A stretch of DNA of 64,000 bases from a bacterium. Its GTDB lineage: Bacteria > UBA8248. A program made the position numbers and the translations under genes. Below are positions 53,173-61,220 of the stretch, one piece after another (within the stretch, counting starts at the first letter, position 1; each line of letters opens with the position of its first letter). The notes beneath the pieces are model-generated. The model had not been told where the DNA came from. It worked only from the letters and a program-made list of their open reading frames with translations, and made no database searches. The DNA lies in assembly GCA_022828125.1 (NCBI GenBank), contig JAJEJD010000020.1, positions 310,001-374,000 on the forward strand, in the 5' to 3' direction.

Positions 53173-54123
53173 ATGGCGATACCGGATTTAGACTCACTTA
53201 TGCACGCGACGCTCAAAGCGCTTTCCGGAGGCGCTGAAATCCATATATCCAAAGTGCATGATTTCGTGGCCAAAGAACATGATGTTACGCCGGAGGAGCG
53301 TCAAGAAACATCTGCGAACGGTAAAACCCTAATCTTCGCAAATCGAGTGAATTGGGCGACTGCAGACCTCAAAGGGGCGGGATTGCTGGAAAGGCCAAGC
53401 CGAGGTTTTTGCCGCATCACGGCGGAGGGCGAAAAGGTGTTGGCCGATCCGCCATCCCGTATCGACAGAAAATTCCTTAAAACACTTCCTGTCTATATCG
53501 AATGGGCAAAAAAGTTGGCTGCAAGGAAAGAAGCGAGACCAAATGACGTCGAAGAGTTGGAACACAAGCTGGATATAGACATTAAATTGGGGACACCCGA
53601 AGAAATAGCGGAGCAAGCTGCACTGAAAATCAAAACCGCGCTGGAAACCGAACTGCTAGAGAGAGTCCACCAAGCGCCTCCCGAGTTTCTCGAAAGACTA
53701 ATTATCGATCTCTTGGGAAAGATGGGATACGGCGGTGGGGACTCAAAGATGGGGCGCGTAACCGGAAAAACCGGAGACGGGGGTATTGACGGAAAGATCA
53801 AAGAAGATGCGCTCGGTCTCGATGAAGTTTATGTCCAGGCGAAAAGATACGATCCTGATAAAGGAGTGGGGGCGGGCGATCTGCGCAATTTTGTGGGGGC
53901 AATTGACGGTGAGGGAGTAAGCAAGGGCGTGTTCGTCACCACCGCAAAATTCAATTCAAACGCCAAAGATTTTGCCCGCAAGACCTCAAAACGCATCATT
54001 TTGATAGATGGCGAAGAACTGGCCCGGCTTATGGTGGAAAACGACGTCGGAGTTCGAGAGAAAACGACCATCGAGATAAAGCGCATTGATGAGGATTATT
54101 TCGATTTGGAGGGCGGTTCGTAG
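53173..54123 (+). CDS. Mrr-type restriction endonuclease
   Basis: A 316-residue protein with an N-terminal winged-helix Mrr_N domain (about 1-95) for DNA binding and a C-terminal Mrr catalytic domain (about 165-290) of the PD-(D/E)xK fold. FLERLIIDLLGKMGYGG opens it, GDGGIDG (near 201-207) supplies the catalytic Asp, and VQAKRY (near 222) the QxK pair. Mrr enzymes cut methylated foreign DNA. A strong GGAGGGGG site precedes this ATG; the ATG ten codons earlier lacks one. No methyltransferase accompanies it, as expected for a type IV enzyme. Confidence 0.9.
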   Translation: MAIPDLDSLMHATLKALSGGAEIHISKVHDFVAKEHDVTPEERQETSANGKTLIFANRVNWATADLKGAGLLERPSRGFCRITAEGEKVLADPPSRIDRKFLKTLPVYIEWAKKLAARKEARPNDVEELEHKLDIDIKLGTPEEIAEQAALKIKTALETELLERVHQAPPEFLERLIIDLLGKMGYGGGDSKMGRVTGKTGDGGIDGKIKEDALGLDEVYVQAKRYDPDKGVGAGDLRNFVGAIDGEGVSKGVFVTTAKFNSNAKDFARKTSKRIILIDGEELARLMVENDVGVREKTTIEIKRIDEDYFDLEGGS

Positions 54124-54185
54124 AGGCACCAACGAGTTTTGCGTGGTCGGTTATGTTATGGAATCACACATCGAGCATCCTTAAA

Positions 54186-54350
54186 TCACTCCCCCCTTGA
54201 GGGGGAGTCGAAGAGGCCGAGCGGTTTGTGCGAAGGCTGAATCGGTGGGGGGTAAAATACGTTTTATCACCATTCCGGATTATACCCCCCACCGAATCGC
54301 TTGCGGGCTTACGCCCTTAGCTCTTCGACTCCCCCTCAAGGGGGGAGTGA
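54186..54350. repeat. Palindromic repeat element A with 30-bp perfect inverted ends
   Basis: Bases 54186-54215 are the exact reverse complement of 54321-54350. Each arm is also self-complementary (ACTCCCC..GGGGAGT around CTTGA). A second nested inverted pair (GGTGGGGGGTA 54244-54254, TACCCCCCACC 54283-54293) lies inside the 105-base interior. It looks like a MITE-like or REP-type extragenic element between the Mrr and cupin genes. It has no coding capacity. Confidence 0.85.
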
Positions 54351-54393
54351 ACAAACCTTCTTCCGTGACGGGGAACACGCATCCCCCCTCCCC

Positions 54394-54768
54394 TCACACC
54401 GGAATATACGCTCCCCGAAACTCCAGCAGGTCATCGCGACGGGGGCTGAAGATCTGGAGGTCCTGGGAGCCGTCCTCGAGCGCCTTCAGCCAGTGCTCGA
54501 CGTTCGACTTGCACACCACCACCTCGCCCGCGCCCACCTCGCGCTCCTCCTCGCCCTCCACGCGGAACAGAAAGCGCCCGCGCTGGATGAAGGACATCTG
54601 CTCGTGGGGGTGTTTGTGGGCGGCGACTTCCGAGCCTTCCGAAAACGTCCAGAGCGCGAGCGTCTGCTTCTCGCCCACGATCATCTGGAGTTCGATGACG
54701 CTCTCGGGCGGGATGTTCTCGTGGATGATGCGCATCCTAGGAATGTCGTCCCACTTCTGAAAGATCAT
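54394..54768 (-). CDS. Small cupin protein
   Basis: A 124-residue single cupin barrel. AAHKHPHEQMSFIQRGRFLF gives the HxH..E metal ligands of motif 1, and VVCKSNVEHWLKAL holds the His of motif 2. It follows the family III CoA transferase by 46 bases on the same strand, so the two may be co-transcribed. Function unknown. Confidence 0.85.
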   Translation of the reverse strand: MIFQKWDDIPRMRIIHENIPPESVIELQMIVGEKQTLALWTFSEGSEVAAHKHPHEQMSFIQRGRFLFRVEGEEEREVGAGEVVVCKSNVEHWLKALEDGSQDLQIFSPRRDDLLEFRGAYIPV

Positions 54769-54814
54769 GGCTCCCTCCTTTGGGTTGAAACGGCCCGTGA
54801 GCCGAAATCTACCT

Positions 54815-56020
54815 CTACCGCACTCCCTCCCCCGCCATGAAGCGCGCCACCTCCTCCTCCGGCCAGCCGAGCCACTCTCTCAACACCTCCGCCGTGTGCT
54901 GGCCGAGCAGGGGCGGCGGCTTCACATCAGCTTGCGCGCCGCTCATGATCCAGGGCGCGCCCACCACGCGAATCTCGCCCGAGACGGGGTGCTCGACGCG
55001 CTTGATGAGGCCGCGGTGCGCGACCTGGGGGTCCGATAGAGCGCGCTCGTAGTCGTTCACCGGGGAAAAACCCACGCGCTCGGCTTCGAGGCGCCGCTCC
55101 CATTCGGCCATCGTGCGCGAGGCGAAAATCGCAGACACCCGCTCGTTGATGGCGCCCCGGTTCGCGACGCGCGCCCGCGCGGTCGAGAAGCGCTCGTCCT
55201 CCAGCCAGTCTTCGATTTCCAGCGCGCGGCAAAAGCCCGGCCAGAAACCGTCGTGCTGCACGATGACGGTCACGTACTCCCCGTCGCTCGTGCGGTAGGT
55301 GTTCGCGGGCACGCGCATGGGGTTCTCGTTGCCGTGCCGGCCCGGCGACACGCCCGCCTGGAGCGTCTCGCCCATCCGGGGGCCGAGAGCGGCCACCATG
55401 GCGTCCTGCATGCTCACGTCGATATGGCGGCCCTCCCCCTCGCGGCCCGCGGCGTGGAGCGCGCTCACGATGGCGTAGGCCGAGAACATGCCCGCCAGCA
55501 CGTCGGCGAGCGGTGCGCCTATCTGGGTGGGGTCTTCGTTCCCCGTCACGCTCATGACGCCCGAGACGGCCTGTAGAATCGGGTCGAGCCCCACGCGGTC
55601 GCGGTAGGGGCCGCTCTGGCCGAAGCCCGAGAGCGAGCAGTAGACGATTCGCGGGTTCGCCGCGCGGGCGTCCTCCCAGCCCAGGCCGAGTTCGGCGAGT
55701 TTTCCGGGCGCCATGTTCTCGATGAGGGCGTCTGCCTCCCCCGCCAGGGCGCGCACGGCGGCGCGGCCGGCGTCCGTCTTCATGTTGACGGCGAAGCTCT
55801 TTTTCGAACGGTTGTTCGCATAAAAATAATCTTCGTGTTCCTCGCGGTCCTTGTAGCGGGTGATGCGGCGCGTATCGTCGCCGAAGCCGGGGCGTTCTAT
55901 CTTCACCACCTCGGCCCCCATGTCGGCCAGCATGGCGGCGCAGAAAGGCCCCGCGACGACTTGGGTGAAATCCAGCACCCGGAAACCGCTCAAGGGCGCT
56001 TTGGCTTGCGATTCGGACAT
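54815..56020 (-). CDS. CaiB/BaiF (family III) CoA transferase
   Basis: A 401-residue family III CoA transferase, which moves CoA between carboxylic acids through an aspartyl-CoA intermediate. The nucleophile is Asp146 in VGLDPILQAVSG. The N-terminal strand RVLDFTQVVAGPFCAAMLADMGAEV and NNRSKKSF are typical. It forms an interlocked dimer in the cytosol. It begins 116 bases from the end of the putative tRNA-Leu island and is probably the last core gene before it. Substrate not predictable. Confidence 0.92.
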   Translation of the reverse strand: MSESQAKAPLSGFRVLDFTQVVAGPFCAAMLADMGAEVVKIERPGFGDDTRRITRYKDREEHEDYFYANNRSKKSFAVNMKTDAGRAAVRALAGEADALIENMAPGKLAELGLGWEDARAANPRIVYCSLSGFGQSGPYRDRVGLDPILQAVSGVMSVTGNEDPTQIGAPLADVLAGMFSAYAIVSALHAAGREGEGRHIDVSMQDAMVAALGPRMGETLQAGVSPGRHGNENPMRVPANTYRTSDGEYVTVIVQHDGFWPGFCRALEIEDWLEDERFSTARARVANRGAINERVSAIFASRTMAEWERRLEAERVGFSPVNDYERALSDPQVAHRGLIKRVEHPVSGEIRVVGAPWIMSGAQADVKPPPLLGQHTAEVLREWLGWPEEEVARFMAGEGVR

Positions 56021-56461
56021 CTCTCCCTCAACGGATGGAACCGGCGCGATGAAGAGCGGAACGCCTCACCGCACAGGCTGTTTCAAAGACAGATGAATAT
56101 AAAAAATTTATTTTCAAATACTTAGCGTTCACTCATGGTACCCGGGGCTGGCATGAAACCATAGCCATAAATTACTGATTTTATTTATATTTCATATCCA
56201 GCTATTCATGTTTTCCCACTTTTTTCCCATTTCTTAAGCGGGAAAGCATGGGAATCTTCGCTCGTGAGGATGCCAGCAACCTTGAACGTGATGGGCCAAG
56301 ATTATCAGGAAGAAATGGAAATTTCCAAGCAGCGGGCAACATCTAGAGGAATCTTCAGGAAATCTTAATACGAAAGAGACCTATGTCCTTTTGAGACTCC
56401 CAAAAATCCATAAATTCAAGTGGATTGCGTAGTTATGGCTTGTTTTCTTAAAGTGAAACAT
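56021..56461. other. AT-rich gene-free stretch at the island edge
   Basis: No gene is supported. It contains the partial tRNA-Leu 3'-end copy (56136-56160). Between 56160 and 56460 base composition is clearly more AT-rich than flanking genes, with several short broken frames and no motif I can name. Confidence 0.6.
56136..56160. repeat. Partial direct repeat of tRNA-Leu 3' end (att-like)
   Basis: TGGTACCCGGGGC here is identical to 58248-58260, the CCA end and acceptor stem of tRNA-Leu. Matching continues imperfectly for 12 more bases (about 20 of 25 overall). It lies in the same orientation, 2112 bases from the tRNA copy, as expected for attachment-site duplication by an integrative element. 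Confidence 0.65.
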
Positions 56462-56671
56462 TCAATATATCCTGCCTTTCTTCAGTTTTGATTTGACATA
56501 ACGAGTCCACGGCTTCTTGCTATTCTGCTCCAAGCATTTACGAAGAAGGGGAAACTGAGCGGGACCGATTTCACAACCGATAGTACCAAAAGGCAGCGTT
56601 TCTCCGAAAGTTTCCTCCCATTGCTTCCCGATTTCAATCATCTCCTGGAATTCTTCGAATGTCATACTCAT
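56462..56671 (-). CDS. Small hypothetical protein in putative island
   Basis: A 69-residue protein with a good GAGGGG ribosome site seven bases before its ATG. It opens with an amphipathic acidic helix (TFEEFQEMIEIGKQWEETFG) and ends with a basic tail (YVKSKLKKGRIY). No family is recognised. It is the last gene on the reverse strand of the putative island, 48 bases after the 337-residue gene, and may belong to the same transcript. Confidence 0.6.
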   Translation of the reverse strand: MSMTFEEFQEMIEIGKQWEETFGETLPFGTIGCEIGPAQFPLLRKCLEQNSKKPWTRYVKSKLKKGRIY

Positions 56672-56719
56672 AATTCACCCCTCATAGCTACGGCATTGAT
56701 CGATTTCTTCTAATTCACA

Positions 56720-57733
56720 TCACGAATCAACAGCTTCACCAGCGGCATACTCCCGCACCTCGCGTGCTCTCGTGTCCCCCAGACTGATGACCCGTGTCAC
56801 CTCGATCGATTCGTTCTTCGGCAGTGGCGCTTCCCCTTTCTCCTCGCCGGTCTGCTTTACACTCTTCAGGGTCTTCAGAACGTCACTCCCTGAAACGGCC
56901 TTTACTTCGGCATCATAATAATCGAACCACGGGAGACCGGCATCGGTGTAGTCCCTGGCTGTGGGCGGCTCAATCGGCGGCCGCTCGCCCGTGATCGCCA
57001 TCCACTGGGCGGAATTGGCGATGGTGACGAAACACCGGCTGGGATGCCGCTGATCCCAGGCATCCAGGCCATAGGGGTCCTCATAGATTTCCTGCTTCAT
57101 CCGGCCGCCCGGGGCCAGACCCATGGCTATCTCGTCGGGGCTTTCCAGAACGATACCCTGTGCAGCCTCGTCTCTGATCATTTCTTCATAACGCTCACGC
57201 TTCATGGGATAGGCCACGATCTGCAAGCCCCCATGCTGCGCGGCGCCCCGTAACTGCTCCTCGGCCGTGTAGCCCTCACCCAGGGGCATGGCCACGAACT
57301 GGCGGACTATCCCTTTTTCGACGCAGTAGCCGTCTAGCCAGGGCTGCTCGGGCAACACGAGGTAGTCCTGCGGATCGGTGTTCAGGTGCTCCACCCAGTT
57401 CTCGCCGGTGAGCGCGCAGATTTTTCCGGTCGCGATCTTGATCGCAAACGGATAGGAGAAATGGCCGCTGTATCCCGCATCGAAATCCATCCACAGGGCC
57501 TCGGCCTGGAACATCGGCATAATCACGCCGCCTCGGCGGAGCCACTCCCCGGGCAGGCGCGCTGCGTAGTCGTCCAGATGACGAAGGGGAAAGCGACCCA
57601 GACCCGGGGGCAGGAAGTAATCTTCCCCATCGTCCGGGATGCGAAGGGTGCGCTGGAACTCGATCGAGCACCGGGCGTGGTCATGAACCTCCGGGCACCG
57701 GATATCCAGGCAATCGTTCTCAAGAATGATCAT
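56720..57733 (-). CDS. Unrecognised 337-residue protein paired with an XRE regulator
   Basis: A soluble protein without signal peptide or membrane segments. I do not recognise its family. Visible features are an N-terminal Cys-containing segment (ENDCLDIRCPEVHDHARC), a compact middle with several Trp and Tyr (QAEALWMDFDAGYSGHFSYPF, LVLPEQPWLDGY), and a charged C-terminal tail. A very strong AAAGGAGG site lies before the ATG. It starts 12 bases after the XRE gene, so both are one operon. No catalytic motif is obvious. Confidence 0.8.
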   Translation of the reverse strand: MIILENDCLDIRCPEVHDHARCSIEFQRTLRIPDDGEDYFLPPGLGRFPLRHLDDYAARLPGEWLRRGGVIMPMFQAEALWMDFDAGYSGHFSYPFAIKIATGKICALTGENWVEHLNTDPQDYLVLPEQPWLDGYCVEKGIVRQFVAMPLGEGYTAEEQLRGAAQHGGLQIVAYPMKRERYEEMIRDEAAQGIVLESPDEIAMGLAPGGRMKQEIYEDPYGLDAWDQRHPSRCFVTIANSAQWMAITGERPPIEPPTARDYTDAGLPWFDYYDAEVKAVSGSDVLKTLKSVKQTGEEKGEAPLPKNESIEVTRVISLGDTRAREVREYAAGEAVDS

Positions 57734-57745
57734 CAGAATCCTCCT

Positions 57746-58099
57746 TTACCAGTCTCCGTCCCGCACCTCGCGCACCACCCGGAGGATGGCGTCATCGGGC
57801 GCCTCTCTCATCTGGCGGATCAGCTCCGCGAACAGTTTCGGCCTTTTGCGGATAATCTGCTGCAGGTCGCTCGATACTTTCCCCGCCAGGGCCAGCAGCA
57901 CATCCGGGTCCTCGCCCAGTTCGCGCGCCAGCTTTATCGTCGTGGCCTCAGAAGGCGGCGCCACGTCGCCGCGCTCGATCTTGCTCAGGTAGGCCGGCTC
58001 GACGCCTATCCGCTGCGCCACCTGGCGCAGAGAAAAGCGCCGGTCTTCTCGTCTGAGGCTTTCACGTTGGGTTCGGATGGTACTTCCAAAATGTGTCAT
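57746..58099 (-). CDS. XRE family helix-turn-helix regulator
   Basis: A 117-residue DNA-binding protein. The Cro/C1-type HTH spans about residues 8-62, with FSLRQVAQRIGVEPAYLSKIERG as helices 2-3. The C-terminal part (DLQQIIRKRPKLFAELIRQM) is a helical dimerisation-like extension ending in REVRDGDW. It has no ribosome site; its ATG coincides with the predicted transcription start of a TTGACA promoter, so a leaderless mRNA is likely. First gene of the putative island operon and probably autoregulated. Confidence 0.88.
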   Translation of the reverse strand: MTHFGSTIRTQRESLRREDRRFSLRQVAQRIGVEPAYLSKIERGDVAPPSEATTIKLARELGEDPDVLLALAGKVSSDLQQIIRKRPKLFAELIRQMREAPDDAILRVVREVRDGDW

Positions 58100-58105
58100 A
58101 TATAG

Positions 58106-58134
58106 AACATAGTATACATATCGTTTTTTGTCAA
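58106..58134 (-). promoter_or_regulatory. Promoter of the XRE operon
   Basis: On the reverse strand a perfect TTGACA (58134-58129), a 17-base spacer containing the palindrome GTATAC, and TATGTT (58111-58106). The start point is predicted at or within a base or two of the XRE ATG (58099). The AT-rich spacer and -10 region would be the natural place for an autoregulatory operator. Confidence 0.65.
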
Positions 58135-58247
58135 GTTTTTTATGTCTCCAGCGGGGAAAACCGAAAATAAAGACCCGGCAAGTCTCATATTTTCAATTAT
58201 TTATGATGGGTATTCGGATATTCGCGGAACATCAGAAAAAGTGTGTC

Positions 58248-58333
58248 TGGTACCCGGGGCCGGACTCGAACCGGCACGGCCTCTCGGCCAAGGGATTTTA
58301 AGTCCCTAGTGTCTACCATTCCACCACCCGGGC
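58248..58333 (-). tRNA. tRNA-Leu (anticodon UAA)
   Basis: On the reverse strand the acceptor stem GCCCGGG (from 58333) pairs with CCCGGGT, including the G1-U72 pair known from E. coli tRNA-Leu(UAA). The anticodon loop CTTAAAA gives UAA at 58300-58298. The long variable arm of class II tRNAs is present, the T loop is GGTTCGAGTCC, and CCA is encoded (58250-58248). It forms one boundary of the putative island. Confidence 0.97.
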
Positions 58334-58637
58334 AGGTGCGGGGAGAATACCCCACCCGGCGGCGTTTCCGCCAGTTTCATAATTCTTGGGAGGGGGAAAA
58401 CCAACAAGGGAGCGGGAGGAGCAGCTTACGGGGATTTTCAGGGGTAGAGGAGACGCCCCCCTCGGCTTGAAAACCAACCCCCCCTACCCCCCCTTGACAG
58501 GGGGGTATGAAAAGGCGACGCCCGCCGCCGGTAGAGGGGCTTTTGTTTTTTCTTGCCCCCCTGTCAAGGGGGGGTAGGGGGGGTTGCCTTTATCCTCTGA
58601 GGAGGGAGGCTTTTCGGGCGGCTCCGGCCCTGAAACC
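58334..58637. other. Gene-free stretch holding palindromic element B
   Basis: No gene is supported between the tRNA and the LVIVD-repeat gene. A GGCGG/CCGCC hairpin lies just upstream of the tRNA, and the large inverted repeat at 58476-58585 fills the middle. Poly-C and poly-G runs dominate the composition. Confidence 0.6.
58476..58585. repeat. Palindromic repeat element B with 30-bp perfect inverted ends
   Basis: Bases 58476-58505 are the exact reverse complement of 58556-58585, around a 50-base interior. Each arm can also fold on itself (poly-C, TTGACA, poly-G). The arm core CCCCCCTTGA is shared with element A, so they belong to the same class of extragenic palindrome. It has no coding capacity. 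Confidence 0.85.
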
Positions 58638-59912
58638 CTAGCCCGTGTACTCCATGATGTGCAGACCCAGCCCCCAGCGGTCGGCCATGTAGATGAGGCC
58701 CGTGTCCTTGTCCACCTGCACGTCGTTGCTCTGCGGGCAGCAGCGCTCCTTGGTGCCGGCGGGGATGTAGTAGCCCACCTCCTTGGGACGGAAGGGGTTC
58801 GACCAGTCCACCACGCGGAGTCCTGCGTTGAACCAGGTGATGTACATGAGGTCGTCCTTCGTCATGTCGAGCCAGATGTTGTGCGCGCCGTGGCGCGAGC
58901 CCGTCTTGTTCCATTTGTCATCGAGGGGCCGCATCTCGATCGGGTCGATCTCATAGGGCATGAACGTGCTCACCGGCAGCGGCTCGTGGATGTTCCGCAA
59001 GTCATAAAAAGTCACGAAAGCAGGGGGATCGTCGCAGTTCACCGTGGTGGTCTCCTGCGTCACGATGCCGAACTCGGAACCCTCCGGCACGATGAAGCTG
59101 TGGTAGCAGCCCGCCCAGCCGTGCGTCTCGTGCGGGTTGTGGCGCCACATGAGTTCGGGCTTCGCCGGGTCGGTGAGGTCGAAGAGCGCGATGCCGGCGT
59201 CCCAATAGCCCGCCGTCACGTAGTTCCCCCAGGGGTTGCCCTCGTGAATCCAGCCCCCGTCGCCCACGATCTCCGGGTCCCAGGAGGGCTCCTCGCCGTC
59301 CTTCTGGCCGGGGACGTGGCCCATGCCGATGAACTCGGGCGCCCAGGGGTCCTTCATGTCGTGGACCAGGAGCACCTTGCCCGCGTAGCCGTCCTTGAAG
59401 CCCGAGCTGTAGAGGAGCTGGCGCTTCCGGTCATAGATCGGGCGGTGGATGCCGAAGCCGTCCGTCTCCACGTAGTTCACGAATTTGGGGTGGAACGGGT
59501 CGCGGTTGTCGAAGATTCGCAGGCCGCCGATGGCGTCGGGGTACTGATCGCGCAGGGCGGGCCTGAGTTCTGAGTTCGTGAGGAGCACCTCGTCGTTGAT
59601 GCGGAGCACCTTGTGGGTGCGCGCGGCGGGGCTGTCGACGAGCTGGTTGATGATCTTGGGGTTCGCAGGATCCTTGACGTCCAGGATCGTCATGCCGTCG
59701 TGGCCGTTCACGCCCGAGGCCGCGACGTAGCAGATGCCGCCGCCCACCTGGATCTGGAAGGCGTCGCCCCAGCCGTTCAGGTCCGAGTGGGCGACGAGGC
59801 GGACGTTGTGCGCCTCCTCCTCCCAGGGTTCGGTGAGCACGTGGTCCACGCCGGTGTAGGCGTCGTTGCCGCCGCCGCGAATGGGGTTGGGATGATATGA
59901 GGGTCTGGGCAT
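58638..59912 (-). CDS. LVIVD-repeat beta-propeller protein
   Basis: A 424-residue protein built of LVIVD-type repeats, which form a beta-propeller. Repeat cores are visible as MTILDVKDPANPKIINQL, LRIFDNRDPFHPKFVNYV, VLLVHDMKDPWAPEFIGM, IALFDLTDPAKPELMWRH and LRVVDWSNPFRPKEVGYY. No signal peptide is seen, unlike many relatives. Function is unknown; propellers of this family are thought to bind proteins or small ligands. It precedes no close partner on its strand; the AKR gene ends 114 bases upstream. Confidence 0.88.
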   Translation of the reverse strand: MPRPSYHPNPIRGGGNDAYTGVDHVLTEPWEEEAHNVRLVAHSDLNGWGDAFQIQVGGGICYVAASGVNGHDGMTILDVKDPANPKIINQLVDSPAARTHKVLRINDEVLLTNSELRPALRDQYPDAIGGLRIFDNRDPFHPKFVNYVETDGFGIHRPIYDRKRQLLYSSGFKDGYAGKVLLVHDMKDPWAPEFIGMGHVPGQKDGEEPSWDPEIVGDGGWIHEGNPWGNYVTAGYWDAGIALFDLTDPAKPELMWRHNPHETHGWAGCYHSFIVPEGSEFGIVTQETTTVNCDDPPAFVTFYDLRNIHEPLPVSTFMPYEIDPIEMRPLDDKWNKTGSRHGAHNIWLDMTKDDLMYITWFNAGLRVVDWSNPFRPKEVGYYIPAGTKERCCPQSNDVQVDKDTGLIYMADRWGLGLHIMEYTG

Positions 59913-60026
59913 GTTTCCTCCATCTGGAATGAATGATGTCGAGAAGCGAACTGTCGAGATTCGCCGCGCATTCTATGGGAAGAGCACAGGCGGGGAAAAG
60001 CGCCGAAGGGCGTTTTTTTCCTGAAA

Positions 60027-61148
60027 CTATTCTTCGCGGAACAGGCGGATGAAATCCTCGAAGGGAGCGGGAGGCGTCCTGGCGACTTCCATGTTCTCGG
60101 CGACGTGGGCCATCTGGCGCATGCCCACCAGGGCGACGGCCACGCCGGGCGCGCTGCGCGTGAACTGGATAGCGCGCTGCCCGTCGGTGGCGAACCCCGG
60201 GAATACCTCCCCGATCACGGGGGGAAGGCCCTGTGCGGCGCGCCCCTGGAGTATCGATCCGCTCGTCATGACGGTAATGCCGTTCTTGGCCGCTGCGGCG
60301 AGAAAACAGGTCGTCTCGTCGCCCAGGCTCTGGTTCGGCTTGGAGAAGGCCTCGGGCATCCCCAGGTTGAGCGGCAGTTGCACGACCCGGAAGTGGTGGT
60401 CCTCCCCGCCCGCGGCTCTTGCCGCGCCCAGGACCTCCTCCAGCGAGAGATACTCCCCCTCGCCCGGCGACATGCGGTAGCCGTTCCAGGTGGCCGTGCC
60501 GTAGCTCCTGATCTTCCCCTCCGCCACGGCGGCTTCCAGCGTCTCGAATGCTTCTTTCAGCCTGCTCAGGAAAACCTCGCGCGAGACCTCCTGTAGCTGC
60601 GTCTCGGGGTTGTGGACGTAATAGACGTCGACCGTCTCGAGGCCAAGGTTCTCGAGGCTCGCGTCGAGTTCGTGCCGGATGTAGGCGGGCGTCATGCAGT
60701 GGCAGTTCGCGACGATGTCCCCGGGCGCGCAAACGCCGGGCTCGAAATAGGTTTTCCTCATGTACTCGGTGAAATCCGCCTGACCCTGCGGCGGATGGGT
60801 GTCGAAGGGGATGAACCCGCCCTTGGTGGAGATGACCAGCGCCTCGCGGCTCGCCTCACCCGCCGCGAACAGATCATCCAGCGCGGCGCGGATGCTCCTC
60901 TCGCTGCGCTGGAAGCGGTAGTTCACCGCCGTGTCGATGACGTTGCACCCGCCGCGGACGGCGGCGGCCACGGATTCGCGGTAGGCGGCGTCGGTCGCCT
61001 CGTCCGCCTCTCCGAGATAGGTGCCGATGCCGATGGAGGAGAGCCGGAGGCCGTCCAGTTGCCTGTAATGCTCTGGATGACAGACGGACGAATGGGCCTC
61101 GGCGTAGCCTTGCGTGCCTTCCGTGGTGGCGAAACCTGCGTGGGCCAT
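60027..61148 (-). CDS. Aldo/keto reductase
   Basis: A roughly 373-residue NADPH-dependent aldo/keto reductase with the (beta/alpha)8 fold. The catalytic tetrad is visible: Asp and Tyr in NVIDTAVNYRFQRSER, Lys in VISTKGGF and His in VYYVHNPE. MTSGSILQGR and ALVGMRQMAHVAENM belong to the C-terminal cofactor region. The insert after strand 3 (about residues 105-150) is longer than usual. ATG 61148 is preferred because AGGA lies seven bases before it; ATG 61154 overlaps that site. Confidence 0.87.
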   Translation of the reverse strand: MAHAGFATTEGTQGYAEAHSSVCHPEHYRQLDGLRLSSIGIGTYLGEADEATDAAYRESVAAAVRGGCNVIDTAVNYRFQRSERSIRAALDDLFAAGEASREALVISTKGGFIPFDTHPPQGQADFTEYMRKTYFEPGVCAPGDIVANCHCMTPAYIRHELDASLENLGLETVDVYYVHNPETQLQEVSREVFLSRLKEAFETLEAAVAEGKIRSYGTATWNGYRMSPGEGEYLSLEEVLGAARAAGGEDHHFRVVQLPLNLGMPEAFSKPNQSLGDETTCFLAAAAKNGITVMTSGSILQGRAAQGLPPVIGEVFPGFATDGQRAIQFTRSAPGVAVALVGMRQMAHVAENMEVARTPPAPFEDFIRLFREE

Positions 61149-61220
61149 TTTCATATCCTGTTCAGGTGGCGAGATGGAGCCATCCTACACGCATTCGCGC
61201 CGAAAGGCGATTGGGCGGCG

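Noticed and set aside
58494-58499. TTGACA inside element B as a -35 promoter box
   Set aside because: It is part of the inverted-repeat core and recurs by symmetry; no -10 box lies at the right spacing.
59431-60732. Reverse-strand open frame (433 codons) across the LVIVD and AKR genes
   Set aside because: Different frame from both real genes, extremely Arg-rich, no recognisable motif.
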